From CAVYXK01 sp963708245 (GTDB taxonomy: Bacteria > Pseudomonadota > Alphaproteobacteria > Acetobacterales > Acetobacteraceae), in assembly GCA_963708245.1 (NCBI GenBank), contig OY970201.1, forward strand, positions 1,612,001-1,676,000: DNA of 64,000 bases, read 5' to 3'. Under the pieces are notes generated by a model. It made no database searches, was not told where the DNA came from, and saw only the letters and a program-made list of their open reading frames with translations. Positions 38,585 through 46,949 of this stretch are shown here, piece after piece. Numbering within the stretch: position 1 is the stretch's first letter; each line of letters opens with the position of its first letter. The translations under genes were made by a program, and so were the position numbers.

Positions 38585-39774
38585 GTTTGCTGGCGATGGC
38601 GTTGGCGCTCGTCGCCGGGCTGGGGCTCGTCCTGTGTTTTGCCGGCTGGGCGGCGGTTATACGCTTTGTGGCGGCGCCGGCGCCGGCGCCGCGGCAGCTT
38701 CCGCCGGTGACGATCTTGAAGCCGCTTTGCGGTGACGAACTCCTTCTGGCGGCCGCACTCCTATCGTGCTGCCGCCAGGATTACCCCGTCTTCCAGATCG
38801 TCTTCGGCGTGCAGGACGCGGCTGATCCGGCACTCGCCGTGGTACGGGACTTGAAGGAGAACTTTCCCGAGCGCGACATCACCGTCGTTGTCGATTCGAC
38901 CGTACACGGCCGCAACCGGAAGGTCGCGAATCTGATCAACATGCTGCCTTCGGCGCGTTACGACGTTCTGGTGTTCTCCGACAGCGACCTGCATCTTGCG
39001 CCCGATTATCTGGTGCGGCTGGTCGCGGCCTTGGAGAAGCCCAATACCGGCCTTGTTTCGACCCTCTATGTCGGTAGGCCGGCGCGCCGCCGGTGGCCGC
39101 CACGCCTCGGCGCCGCCCAAATCAATTACAGCTTTCTGCCGGGCGCATTGCTGGCAAGGGCGCTGGGGCGGGAGGACTGTCTTGGGAGCACAATGGCGCT
39201 GCATCGTCGCACCCTCGAACGCAGCGGCGGCCTCCATGCGCTGGCGGAGCACATTGCCGACGACAATGTCCTGGGACAGCGGGTGGCGGCACTGGGGCTC
39301 GCGGTTGATATCGCCGATACAGTCCCAGCTGCCACCGTGCCCGAGCCGACGTTGACAGCATTGTGGCACCATGAGATGCGCTGGGCGCGGACGATTCGAG
39401 CGCTGGTGCCGGTATCGTTCGGGTTCTCGGCGATACAGTATCCCTTCTGCTGGGCGTTGCTGGCCTGCATCTTGTCGCGCGGCGCCTTGCCCTATGTTGT
39501 ACTGCTGGGACTTGCATGGGCGGTCCGTGCCGCCGCTGCCCGGGGGATCGATCATGCGCTGAAGCCCAAGCTTGCGCCGCTCGGCCTCGCGCCTGTGGCG
39601 CCTGTCTGGCTGCTGCCCTTCCGGGATATCCTCTCGATCGTCGAGGTCATCACCAGCTATTCCAGCGACCAAGTCGTGTGGCGGGGCATTATGATGGAAG
39701 CCGATGACGGTGTCGCCCCAGCTCCAGCGCGGGCTCACCCAAAGCATTCGAGCAAAGCGGGCGCTCAGCCATGA
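38581..39774 (+). CDS. hpnI: Hopanoid glycosyltransferase HpnI
   Basis: A 397-residue GT21-type (ceramide-glucosyltransferase-like) enzyme. A membrane helix at about 3-30 and C-terminal hydrophobic segments flank the catalytic domain, which has VTILKPLCGDE, the DSDLH metal motif (VLVFSDSDLHLAPDY), DDNVLGQ and the processivity motif read as HHEMRWART (QxxRW-like). In characterised species HpnI adds GlcNAc to bacteriohopanetetrol. Partner genes for deacetylation (hpnK) and ring contraction (hpnJ) are not in the window. It starts within the stop of the hpnM remnant. Confidence 0.9.
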   Translation: MSLLAMALALVAGLGLVLCFAGWAAVIRFVAAPAPAPRQLPPVTILKPLCGDELLLAAALLSCCRQDYPVFQIVFGVQDAADPALAVVRDLKENFPERDITVVVDSTVHGRNRKVANLINMLPSARYDVLVFSDSDLHLAPDYLVRLVAALEKPNTGLVSTLYVGRPARRRWPPRLGAAQINYSFLPGALLARALGREDCLGSTMALHRRTLERSGGLHALAEHIADDNVLGQRVAALGLAVDIADTVPAATVPEPTLTALWHHEMRWARTIRALVPVSFGFSAIQYPFCWALLACILSRGALPYVVLLGLAWAVRAAAARGIDHALKPKLAPLGLAPVAPVWLLPFRDILSIVEVITSYSSDQVVWRGIMMEADDGVAPAPARAHPKHSSKAGAQP

Positions 39775-39778
39775 CGTG

Positions 39779-40330
39779 TCTCAAGGCGCCGAAGTCGCGT
39801 TGGCGCACCGACCGTTGCGAGCAGAGCCGGCACGAAGGCAAGGCTTGAGATCAGCGTGCAGCCCAGGCTAATCAGCAGAAGCCACCCCATGCTGGCGGTT
39901 CCCGGATGCGCCGAAGGCGCTGGCTGTGGTGAGCGCTGAATAGAGGATCGCCCTGGCCGTGGCGGAGCCCAGGACCGAAGTTTGTCCCATCCGCCAGTTC
40001 ATGATGAAATAGACATTGAAGGAGACGCCGACCCCCTGCAGCAACGGGAGGGCGATGATATTGGCGTAGTTGAGCGTCAAGCGCAGCGCCACGATGACGA
40101 CCACCGTGCCGAGCGCCGACAGCAGCAACGGCGCCATCACCAGTGCTGCGTCCACAATCCGCCGCAGCGCGATCAGAAGAATGAGCGATATCGTCCCAAT
40201 GGCGGTAAGCGCTGCGGTGCGAAAGGCGTGCACGATGGTCACGCCAGTCGACTCGAAAATGACGGCAGCGCCGCCGGCATCGGGTGCCACGGCCTTCACT
40301 TGGTCGACGAAGCGCCGCAGCAGCACGACG
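39779..40330 (-). pseudogene. C-terminal fragment of a second hpnN (RND transporter)
   Basis: The minus strand from about 40326 encodes FVDQVKAVAPDAGGAAVIFE, LTLNYANIIALPLLQGVGVS and FNVYFIMNW, then SATARAILYSALTT, almost the same as the last 200 residues of the intact HpnN. After a frame change near 39890 the last helix continues (GWLLLISLGCTLISSLAFVP) and stops at 39779, overlapping the end of hpnI. The N-terminal two-thirds are not here; a matching N-terminal fragment lies at 47935-48564 on the same strand. Confidence 0.75.
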
Positions 40331-40344
40331 CCGTCCTGATTCCG

Positions 40345-40745
40345 AGACCTTGTCGGCTGGAATGTAGCCCAGGGCCTTCGACCAGGTGAGGCCGGCGTGC
40401 GCCTCATAGGGCAATCCGGCTCTCGGTCGTACCAGCGCCGGGTGGTGTCGCCGTCGGGCGGGACGGTGGCGTCCTTGGCGACCGCCGCATAGGCCTGCTT
40501 CAAGTCGAAGCCCTCGAAACCTTTGGCCACCGCTTCGGCCACCGGGGAGTCGGCGTGGGTGGCGATCATGATGTTGGTGTAGGAGGGATTGGGCCATTTG
40601 GGCATGAAGCCCCCCTCGGCATAGTCCTGCAGCAGGGCGCGCACCATGCCGTCGATGCGCTCGGGCGCCATCAGGGTCAGAAGACTGTTCTCGGCGCGGT
40701 AGATGTCCCGGATCGAATAGGCGGTATTGGCGGTCCCTTCATGGA
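40345..40745 (-). pseudogene. Glycoside hydrolase family 92 fragment
   Basis: The frame from about 40743 encodes YSIRDIYRAENSLLTLMAPE, YAEGGFMPKWPNPSYTNIMI and ATHADSPVAEAVAKGF. This is the core of the GH92 (alpha-mannosidase) catalytic domain, where a W/Y..D..R.x.PLLTL block is followed by GG.(L/M)P.W and GTH.D. A frame change near 40405 continues with AGLTWSKALGYIPADKVSES. It is fused in frame to the hpnN fragment, giving a chimeric open frame that should not fold. Full GH92 enzymes are about 750 residues; only about 130 are left. Confidence 0.65.
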
Positions 40746-40750
40746 CCTTC

Positions 40751-40987
40751 CTAAGCCTCGAGATCGGCGAGTTCGAGGTAGCACCAGTCATGCAGCCGCG
40801 GCCCTTTGGTTCCCGCTCCCGCCGACAGGCGGTGCCAATCGGACGGTTGCAGCGTCCCGGCAATCGCCGCAGCCGATCTCGCGACCGGAGGCGGCTTGTC
40901 CCAGGACTGGAAGAGATGGTCGCCGGTGACGCCGAGCACATAGCCCTTGCCCGCCCGCCTACCGCAGGATGCGTAGCGCAGGGACAA
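40751..40987 (-). pseudogene. IS701-type transposase fragment
   Basis: The frame contains GYVLGVTGDHLFQSW, then DWHRLSAGAGTKGPRLHDW and CYLELADLE, typical of the middle of IS701-family transposases (YVLGV, LSAGxGxKGPR.YDW). It lacks both ends and abuts the GH92 fragment. It is a different IS from the element at 448-1994 and marks a rearrangement point. Confidence 0.6.
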
Positions 40988-41030
40988 CGTGCTTGCGTTC
41001 CGCCGATATGTCTCTCATATAGAGACGGGG

Positions 41031-41642
41031 ATGAAGCAATTCTATATCATCCTCGCACTGATGGTTGCGGCTCCCGTCGGCGGTCTCGCCGCAACTCCGG
41101 AAGCGATGCCGATTGAAAACCTGAATGCCGCGCTGATCGCCACCATGAAAGCAGGCAGCGCAAAAATCGGCTTCCAGCGGCGCTATGACGCCCTGGCGCC
41201 GGTGATCAGGGCGACGTTGAACCTGCCGCTCATCCTGCGGAATTCCGTCGGGTTCCGCTGGCCCTCCCTCCCGTCCGACCAGCAGCAGGAACTCGCGGCG
41301 GCATTCGAGCGCTATACCGTATCGAGCTATGTCAACGGGTTCTCCCACTATTCCGGCCAGACGATCGAGGTCCTGGCCGCCGAGAAGGCGCTAGGTCCCA
41401 TGAAAATCGTGGAATCTGAAATTATTTCGTCGAACGGTTCGGCGCGCCGGCTCGATTATGTGATGGCCGAGGGCGACACAGGCTGGCAGGTGGCTGACGT
41501 GCTGTTGGACGGCACGATCAGCAAGGTCGCCGTGCAAACGTCGGATTTCAGCGCACTGGTCAAGCGGGGCGATGCGTCAGCGCTGATCGCCGCGCTGAGA
41601 GCCAAGATCGCGAATTTGTCCGGCGGCGTACTGAAGGACTGA
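41031..41642 (+). CDS. hpnM: HpnM, MlaC-type hopanoid transport protein
   Basis: A 203-residue periplasmic protein with a signal peptide (hydrophobic core at about 5-18, cleavage near GLAA). The rest is an MlaC/Ttg2D-like lipid-binding domain (NAALIATMKAG, QRRYDALAPVI, LSSYVNGF-type helix, VADVLLDG). HpnM is found with HpnN in hopanoid gene sets and is thought to help move hopanoids to the outer membrane. ATG 41031 begins the signal peptide. It is convergent with hpnN, with only 8 bases between the stops. Confidence 0.88.
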   Translation: MKQFYIILALMVAAPVGGLAATPEAMPIENLNAALIATMKAGSAKIGFQRRYDALAPVIRATLNLPLILRNSVGFRWPSLPSDQQQELAAAFERYTVSSYVNGFSHYSGQTIEVLAAEKALGPMKIVESEIISSNGSARRLDYVMAEGDTGWQVADVLLDGTISKVAVQTSDFSALVKRGDASALIAALRAKIANLSGGVLKD

Positions 41643-41650
41643 TACGGCGA

Positions 41651-44218
41651 TTACGGACGGCGTCCCTCAAGCAGCAACGCCGGCAGGTAGACAAAGGTCG
41701 AGATCAGCACCGACGCCAAACTCAACAGCAGCACAATGCCCAAACTCGACATCCCGGGGTCGTGGGAGGCGGCGAGTGAGCCGAATGCGGTACCGGTTGT
41801 CAGGGCCGAGAACAGGATGGCCCGCGCAGTGGCCGAGCCCAGGAACGACCGCATGCCGGACCGCCAGTTCATGACGAAATAGACGTTGAACGACACGCCG
41901 ACGCCCAGCAGCAAAGGCAGCGCAATGATGTTGGCAAAATTAAGCTGCACGCCAAGCAGCTTGCCGAATAGCGCAGTAAGCAGTGCGGACAATATCAGGG
42001 CCGAAATCACCAGGGCGACGTCGCGCAGAGTCCGGAACACCAGGAACAGGATCGCCGAAATCGCCAATGCCGCCAGAATCGAGGCGGTACGGAACGCCCC
42101 CAGGATGGTGGCCGCCGAGGCGAGCGTCGTGACCGCCGGGCCGCCAGCCTTCGGGGCCACCGCCTGCACCTCCCGAACAAACCGCAAGAGTTCGACGGTG
42201 TCCCCGGTGGCCTGCACCGGCACGATCTTCGCCATCGCCTCGCCGCGCGACGTGAACCAGTCGTTCCGGATTTGGGGCGGCAGTGTCGCTTGCGTGATCT
42301 TGCTGGGGTCCAGAGCGTCGGTCAGCGCAGCAAGTTGCGCCGGCAGAAACCGGGCGACCGCGACGTTTGCGGCCTCCACCACCGAATCCGGTGCGGCCTG
42401 CAGCCTTTCCAGGGCGGTGCCGATGCCGAGCAACGGCAAATCCTTGGGAAGCTTCGGCGCCGCCTTGCCGATCGCTTCCGCGGCCTGCTTCATGGCGGCG
42501 CGCAGATCCGCAACCCCGGGCTGGGCCTGATCCGGCACGGCCAATAGGGTCGACGCCAGGATCGTTCGCGTTTGCGCGATCATCCCAAGCTTGGCGGCCT
42601 GGTCCTCGGGCACGAAGGTCGCACCCGACAACACCATGCCGACACTGGGCAAGCCGGAAAGCCGCGCGGCCAACGTGCGTGCCGCCTTGAGGTCCGGCGC
42701 CATGGCCGTGGCGAAGAACGGGTTCGCCGCCGGGTTCGACACCAGCGCTGCCAAGGTGCGCATCGCCGGGCTGTCCGGATCCATTGTATCGAGCGGGTTG
42801 GCATCGAACCGTGTCGTCGCCGCCGCCCAGCCCCCGAGCAGCGCCGACAAGGCGCATAGGGCGAGAACCGGCCGCCTGTGGCGCATCAGGGCGCCGTCCA
42901 CCGCCGCACCGCCGGCAAGCGCCACTTCCACGGCGGCCGACCGGATGGCGAACAGTGCGATCGCCGCCGGCAGGATGGTAACGGTGCAGACGAACGCGAT
43001 GATCATCCCCGTGCCGGCAATGATCCCGAGTTCGGCGACGCCCAGGAACGAGGTCGGCGCGAATGCGAGAAACCCGCAGGCCGTCGCCGCTGCGGCCAAG
43101 GCGATCTGCCCGCCCGCCTCATCCGCGGTCAGGCGGAGCGCCTCCTCCGTTCCTCCGTGCCTGAACGCGACGTCGCGGAATCGCACCGAGAACTGGATCG
43201 CGAAATCGACAGCCAGCCCGACGAACAGGATCGCAAACGCGACCGAAATCAGATTGAGCGTGCCGATCGCGACCGTGGCGAAAAACAGCGTGAAGATCAG
43301 CCCCAGAACCAACGTGCCCAGCACCGCGAGGATCAGCCGGACCGATCTCAAGGCCAGGAACAGCCACAGCGTGATCAGCAGGAGCATGATCGTGGTGCCG
43401 ATCGCGAGGCCATCGGTCAGCGAGGCGAATTGCTGGTCGGTGAGCGGGACCTCTCCGGTGATCCCCAACCTGGCCCGCCCAGCCATCACGTCCGGCAGTT
43501 TCGCCGCGATCGCCTCCAGCGCGGCAGTCGCCGCCTGGCCCTGCTGCATCGAGCCGTGGTCGAGCACCGGGTGGAGCACCACGAATACGGTCGAATCGGC
43601 AAGCCCGCCGCCGATCAGCGAGCTCCAGGACAAGGGCGTGGGATGCCCCGCGGCGGCATCGTTCAGCGTGTCGCGGACGATACTCAGCGGCATGCCGTAG
43701 GCAGCAAGGTCGACCTGGTCCGACTGGGCGCCTTGCGCTAGCAGCGCGATGGCGTTGAACAGCCCTCGCGCCGACGGATCCGCGGCCAGTTGTCCGAGGA
43801 AGGGCTGCGTCTCGATGATCTTGGTCAGCAGCGCCTCCAGGCGATCCTCCGGCAGGAGCAGCAGGCCGTTATGGGCGAAGAAGGCACCGCTTCCTTCCGC
43901 TGTCGCGTCGTGAAAATGCAGCTTGTCCGCGTCGGCAGCAGCGGCCAGCGCGTTCGCGGTTTCGTCAGCCTCTTCCGGCGTGGCGCCTTTCACCACCGTC
44001 AGCGTGATGTTGTCGAACTGGGGGAAATCCCTGGACTGGGCCATGGCCACCTGCCGCCATGGCAGGGCGGGATCGAACAGGTGGCTGTTATCGGTGTCGA
44101 TCTTCAAGTGACTGACGGAGAAATCGAGGCTCAATCCTGCCAGGATCACCGTACCCAGAAGAGTCACGGCTGCATGTCGGCCGCAAACCGCGACCAGGCG
44201 GCCAATCAGAGAATTCAT
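41651..44218 (-). CDS. hpnN: HpnN, RND-family hopanoid transporter
   Basis: An 855-residue MMPL/RND protein with about twelve membrane helices and two large periplasmic loops. The N-terminal helix is followed by LKIDTDNSHLFDPALPWRQ. The first sterol-sensing-like bundle includes ISVAFAILFVGLAVDFAIQF and the second NFANIIALPLLLGVGVSFNV, then YFVMNWRSG. In Rhodopseudomonas, HpnN carries hopanoids to the outer membrane. It is complete, unlike the second copy split between 39779-40330 and 47935-48564. It is preceded on the same strand by the PhyH gene with a 36-base gap and may be the last gene of that operon. Confidence 0.92.
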   Translation of the reverse strand: MNSLIGRLVAVCGRHAAVTLLGTVILAGLSLDFSVSHLKIDTDNSHLFDPALPWRQVAMAQSRDFPQFDNITLTVVKGATPEEADETANALAAAADADKLHFHDATAEGSGAFFAHNGLLLLPEDRLEALLTKIIETQPFLGQLAADPSARGLFNAIALLAQGAQSDQVDLAAYGMPLSIVRDTLNDAAAGHPTPLSWSSLIGGGLADSTVFVVLHPVLDHGSMQQGQAATAALEAIAAKLPDVMAGRARLGITGEVPLTDQQFASLTDGLAIGTTIMLLLITLWLFLALRSVRLILAVLGTLVLGLIFTLFFATVAIGTLNLISVAFAILFVGLAVDFAIQFSVRFRDVAFRHGGTEEALRLTADEAGGQIALAAAATACGFLAFAPTSFLGVAELGIIAGTGMIIAFVCTVTILPAAIALFAIRSAAVEVALAGGAAVDGALMRHRRPVLALCALSALLGGWAAATTRFDANPLDTMDPDSPAMRTLAALVSNPAANPFFATAMAPDLKAARTLAARLSGLPSVGMVLSGATFVPEDQAAKLGMIAQTRTILASTLLAVPDQAQPGVADLRAAMKQAAEAIGKAAPKLPKDLPLLGIGTALERLQAAPDSVVEAANVAVARFLPAQLAALTDALDPSKITQATLPPQIRNDWFTSRGEAMAKIVPVQATGDTVELLRFVREVQAVAPKAGGPAVTTLASAATILGAFRTASILAALAISAILFLVFRTLRDVALVISALILSALLTALFGKLLGVQLNFANIIALPLLLGVGVSFNVYFVMNWRSGMRSFLGSATARAILFSALTTGTAFGSLAASHDPGMSSLGIVLLLSLASVLISTFVYLPALLLEGRRP

Positions 44219-44254
44219 CCTGCCGGTCTCTTTCGTTTCCGCCGGCTCGTCTGA

Positions 44255-45070
44255 TCAGACACGGAACCGATATTCCGTCCCCTCCTCGCGCTCTATGTCC
44301 GGCGGGTAGCTGGCTCGCTTGTCGCGATGATACCGATCCCGCATGTCGCCGTATTCGGCGAGGTTATACGTGATGAACAACATCCGGCGGCGTTCGCCGG
44401 TCAGATTGTCTTTCGATGCGTGCGGGAAGTAGCTGTCGAAGAAGACAACGTCACCGGGCTGCGTCGGCACGGCACGCAACGAGATCCCACCCATTTCCGG
44501 CGCCTCGATCGGCCGCCATTCCTCGGCGATCAACCGATCGAGGCGTTTGCAGCCGTCGGCGACTTCCAGGCAGCCGTTTTCGACGGTGGCGGGGTCGATG
44601 CAGACCATCGCCGTCGCATAGAGCGGCGCGTAGCGCGACCATCCGGCCTGCTGGTCCTGATGCAGTTCGAACCCGGCTCCGCCCGGCTCCTTGAAGTTGA
44701 TCTTTTCCTTGAACAGCAGGGCGGGACCGCCGAGGAGCTGTTCGATCGCCCGGGTCAGGCTCGAGCGACGGGCCAGGTCGTCGAAGCCGGCATGATGGGG
44801 ACAGAAATTTTCGATCCGCTGCACCACCTTCGACGTCGGATCGAGCAGGCTCGGCTGACGATAGACCCAGTGCCCTCCCGGTCGTTCGGGGCGTTCCAGC
44901 AGATCGTCGATCCAGGCGGACATCCTGGCGACGTCTTCGATCACGAAGAAACCCGGCGCCACGGCGCAACCCGTGGCATCGAACACATCCACGAGACCGG
45001 CCGGCAAAGGCCCATCCGGCCGGTCGGGCAGGTGCTGCTCGGCAAGACTCCCGGTCACGGTGATGCTCAC
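44255..45070 (-). CDS. Phytanoyl-CoA dioxygenase (PhyH) family protein
   Basis: An Fe(II)/2-oxoglutarate oxygenase of about 271 residues. The HxD pair is in FELHQDQQAGW, the distal His in YFPHASKDN and the 2-oxoglutarate Arg in GERRRMLF. Its start GTG at 45070 overlaps the stop of the nucleotidyltransferase (GTGA), so the two are coupled; an upstream in-frame start is unlikely. PhyH relatives hydroxylate lipids and small molecules, including phosphonates. Neighbours suggest it modifies a lipid headgroup or its precursor; substrate not proven. Confidence 0.87.
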   Translation of the reverse strand: MSITVTGSLAEQHLPDRPDGPLPAGLVDVFDATGCAVAPGFFVIEDVARMSAWIDDLLERPERPGGHWVYRQPSLLDPTSKVVQRIENFCPHHAGFDDLARRSSLTRAIEQLLGGPALLFKEKINFKEPGGAGFELHQDQQAGWSRYAPLYATAMVCIDPATVENGCLEVADGCKRLDRLIAEEWRPIEAPEMGGISLRAVPTQPGDVVFFDSYFPHASKDNLTGERRRMLFITYNLAEYGDMRDRYHRDKRASYPPDIEREEGTEYRFRV

Positions 45071-45837
45071 GGACAAGGCTCCAATCGCGGCATGATTGTT
45101 TCGCGGGCGCGGGTCACGTCGTCGGCGAAATCGATCTCGATCCACGGAATGTCGCTGATATCGGCCACCGCGAAGCGCTCGGGCTCGGCCAGGATCAGGT
45201 CGCGGATCGCCTCTTCATATTCGAGGTCGCTTCGCCCCTCCGCCACGTGCTGCCCGCAGCGCTCCGCCAAGGCCGCGGCGGTGGCGGCGGAAAAACGGAA
45301 GAATCCGACTGATTCGCCGTGCCGGTCATGGGCATGTTCGGGCTTCTTGCGGAAATCGACGATCCGCTCGCCCGACAGGCAGATCTTCACCGGCTCGTCG
45401 CCGGGCCCTATGTCGCGATCCATCAGCAGGATGTTTTCCCCCGGCGCCGTGAGCAGCCGGCCGATCATCGCCGGATCGTAGAGAACGTCGCCATCCATCA
45501 GCATGACCGGACGGCCACCGCGCAAGCGGTCGCCCTGCACCGAGAGCGAAACCAGACTGCCTTTGCGGAAGTCTGGATTGGGGATCAGCCGCACCCGGTC
45601 CTCCAGGCCCAATCGCGCCACCTCCTGCCCGATGGCGTGGCTCTGGTAGCCGACGGTCAGACCGATATCCTCGATCCCACAGGACATGAGGGTGCGCAGA
45701 TGGCGCTCGAGCAGGGTCTGGCCGCTGAATTCCAGCAGGACCTTGGGGCCCGGCGTCGCGTCTCCCAATCGCCTTCCGACCCCTGCGGCCAGCAAGACGA
45801 CCGCGATATCGCGGGCGGGGACCGCCGTCATGGCCAA
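45067..45837 (-). CDS. Nucleotidyltransferase of the phosphocholine/phosphonate cytidylyltransferase type
   Basis: A 256-residue NTP-transferase fold enzyme. The signature loop is VVLLAAGVGRRLGD, with Lys in PGPKVLLEF; the metal Asp is in VMLMDGDVLYDP. ILLMDRDIG and FVGFF/VGFFRFS-type blocks follow. Enzymes of this group activate phosphocholine or 2-aminoethylphosphonate with CTP. The next genes upstream are a phnW relic and a CDP-alcohol phosphatidyltransferase, which together would place a phosphonate or phosphate headgroup on a lipid. The CTP preference is inferred, not seen. Confidence 0.8.
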   Translation of the reverse strand: MAMTAVPARDIAVVLLAAGVGRRLGDATPGPKVLLEFSGQTLLERHLRTLMSCGIEDIGLTVGYQSHAIGQEVARLGLEDRVRLIPNPDFRKGSLVSLSVQGDRLRGGRPVMLMDGDVLYDPAMIGRLLTAPGENILLMDRDIGPGDEPVKICLSGERIVDFRKKPEHAHDRHGESVGFFRFSAATAAALAERCGQHVAEGRSDLEYEEAIRDLILAEPERFAVADISDIPWIEIDFADDVTRARETIMPRLEPCP

Positions 45838-46308
45838 GATCCGGCTGGTTCCTTCGGCGGCACGCGCTTCATCTCGCCGACCACCTCCGGATTGCGATCA
45901 GCAGCCACCGGAAATCGGCCCGCTCGATCGCGCTGATGCACCCGATGCGGAAACTTTCGGCATGGCTGAGCTTGCCGGGATATATCAGGAACCCCCGTTC
46001 GGCCAGACCCCGATAGAAGCGTTCGAACCGGAGCCAGTTTTCGGCCGGGCAATGGAAGGTCGCGATGATCGGCGCCTGCACCGCCGGGTCGAGGAACAGC
46101 TTGAAACCCAAGGCTGCCATGCCGGGCCGACAGCGTGACCGTTGGCCACACTCAGCAGGCGCCGGCGCATCTCCTGGGTGAGATCGATGAAGACCCCGTC
46201 CCGCGACCCGAAATCGCGCAGCATCGTTTCGCGGGTCGCCAGGCTGGTGGTCAGCGGCCCCAGCGTCAGCAAGACCGTCTCGAACATCTCCCCGGGATTG
46301 GAGGTCAC
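45828..46308 (-). pseudogene. phnW: 2-aminoethylphosphonate-pyruvate aminotransferase (phnW) with its core deleted
   Basis: The first 50 residues read ETVLLTLGPLTTSLATRETM followed by LRDFGSRD and LTQEMRRRLLSVANG, the PhnW N-terminus. At about 46125 the sequence jumps, with a frame change, to ALGFKLFLDPAVQAPIIATF and FLIYPGKLSHAESFRIGCI, the PhnW C-terminal domain. About 200 residues, including the PLP lysine, are missing. The final block is split between two frames. PhnW interconverts 2-aminoethylphosphonate and phosphonoacetaldehyde. The relic's GTG overlaps the stop of the phosphatidyltransferase gene (GTGA). Confidence 0.82.
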
Positions 46309-46949
46309 GATGCGATCCCCTCGGCCGCCCTTTTCTGGCGGACCACCAGGCGGTAGAGCCGACAGGCGGTCAGCAGCGCCATCAGCGTACCGCCGATCGC
46401 GGCGCCCACCAGGATCGGCGCCAGCCAGCCCAGCCAGGCCAGCGGCGCGAACAGGTACAGGAGATCGTCGAGATCGAACCCGAACGCGCCGGGATAGGCC
46501 TTGACGGCCAGTCCCTGCCGACGCTCGAGGGCTTTCCCCCAATAGGCGACCAAGAAGACCGAGCCCCCCGCGACCAGGCCGAGCGGGATGGCGGCGACGC
46601 CGAGCACGGAGTGGCGAAGACCGATGCCGATCGCCGCGAAAAGGGCCGGGTTGACGATCAAATCGACCTGATAGTCCCAGGCTTGGCCCTCCGGCGACGC
46701 CATGTTGCCGACCCGCGCCAGTTCGCCGTCCGCGCGGTCGAGGAACGCCGAAAGCAGCCACATCCACCCGGCCCACCAGGTCCAGATCGGATCGCCCAGC
46801 ACCAAGGCGCAACAGGCCATCAGTCCGGTCACCAGCCGGGCGGTGGTGATGTGGTTGGGCGTAACCCCGGTTCCCACCAGGGGACGGACAAGCGGCCGCG
46901 CTAGCCGATGCGTCCAGGAATCACCGATCACGACGTCGACTCCCGACAA
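46305..46949 (-). CDS. CDP-alcohol phosphatidyltransferase
   Basis: A 214-residue membrane enzyme with about five helices. It carries the exact family motif DRADGELAR-x8-G-x3-D-x3-D (the last part reads GQAWDYQVD), which binds the CDP-alcohol and metals. It would transfer a headgroup between CDP-activated donor and lipid acceptor, a phosphonolipid or phospholipid step given the adjacent cytidylyltransferase-like gene and phnW relic. Possible starts are TTG 46949 or the GTG six codons later; the gene overlaps the end of hpnL. Confidence 0.88.
   Translation of the reverse strand: MSGVDVVIGDSWTHRLARPLVRPLVGTGVTPNHITTARLVTGLMACCALVLGDPIWTWWAGWMWLLSAFLDRADGELARVGNMASPEGQAWDYQVDLIVNPALFAAIGIGLRHSVLGVAAIPLGLVAGGSVFLVAYWGKALERRQGLAVKAYPGAFGFDLDDLLYLFAPLAWLGWLAPILVGAAIGGTLMALLTACRLYRLVVRQKRAAEGIAS

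Noticed and set aside
39868..40941. A genuine 357-residue fusion protein
   Set aside because: It joins unrelated fragments (IS relic, GH92 piece, hpnN tail) with internal frame changes; it is debris, not a designed fusion.
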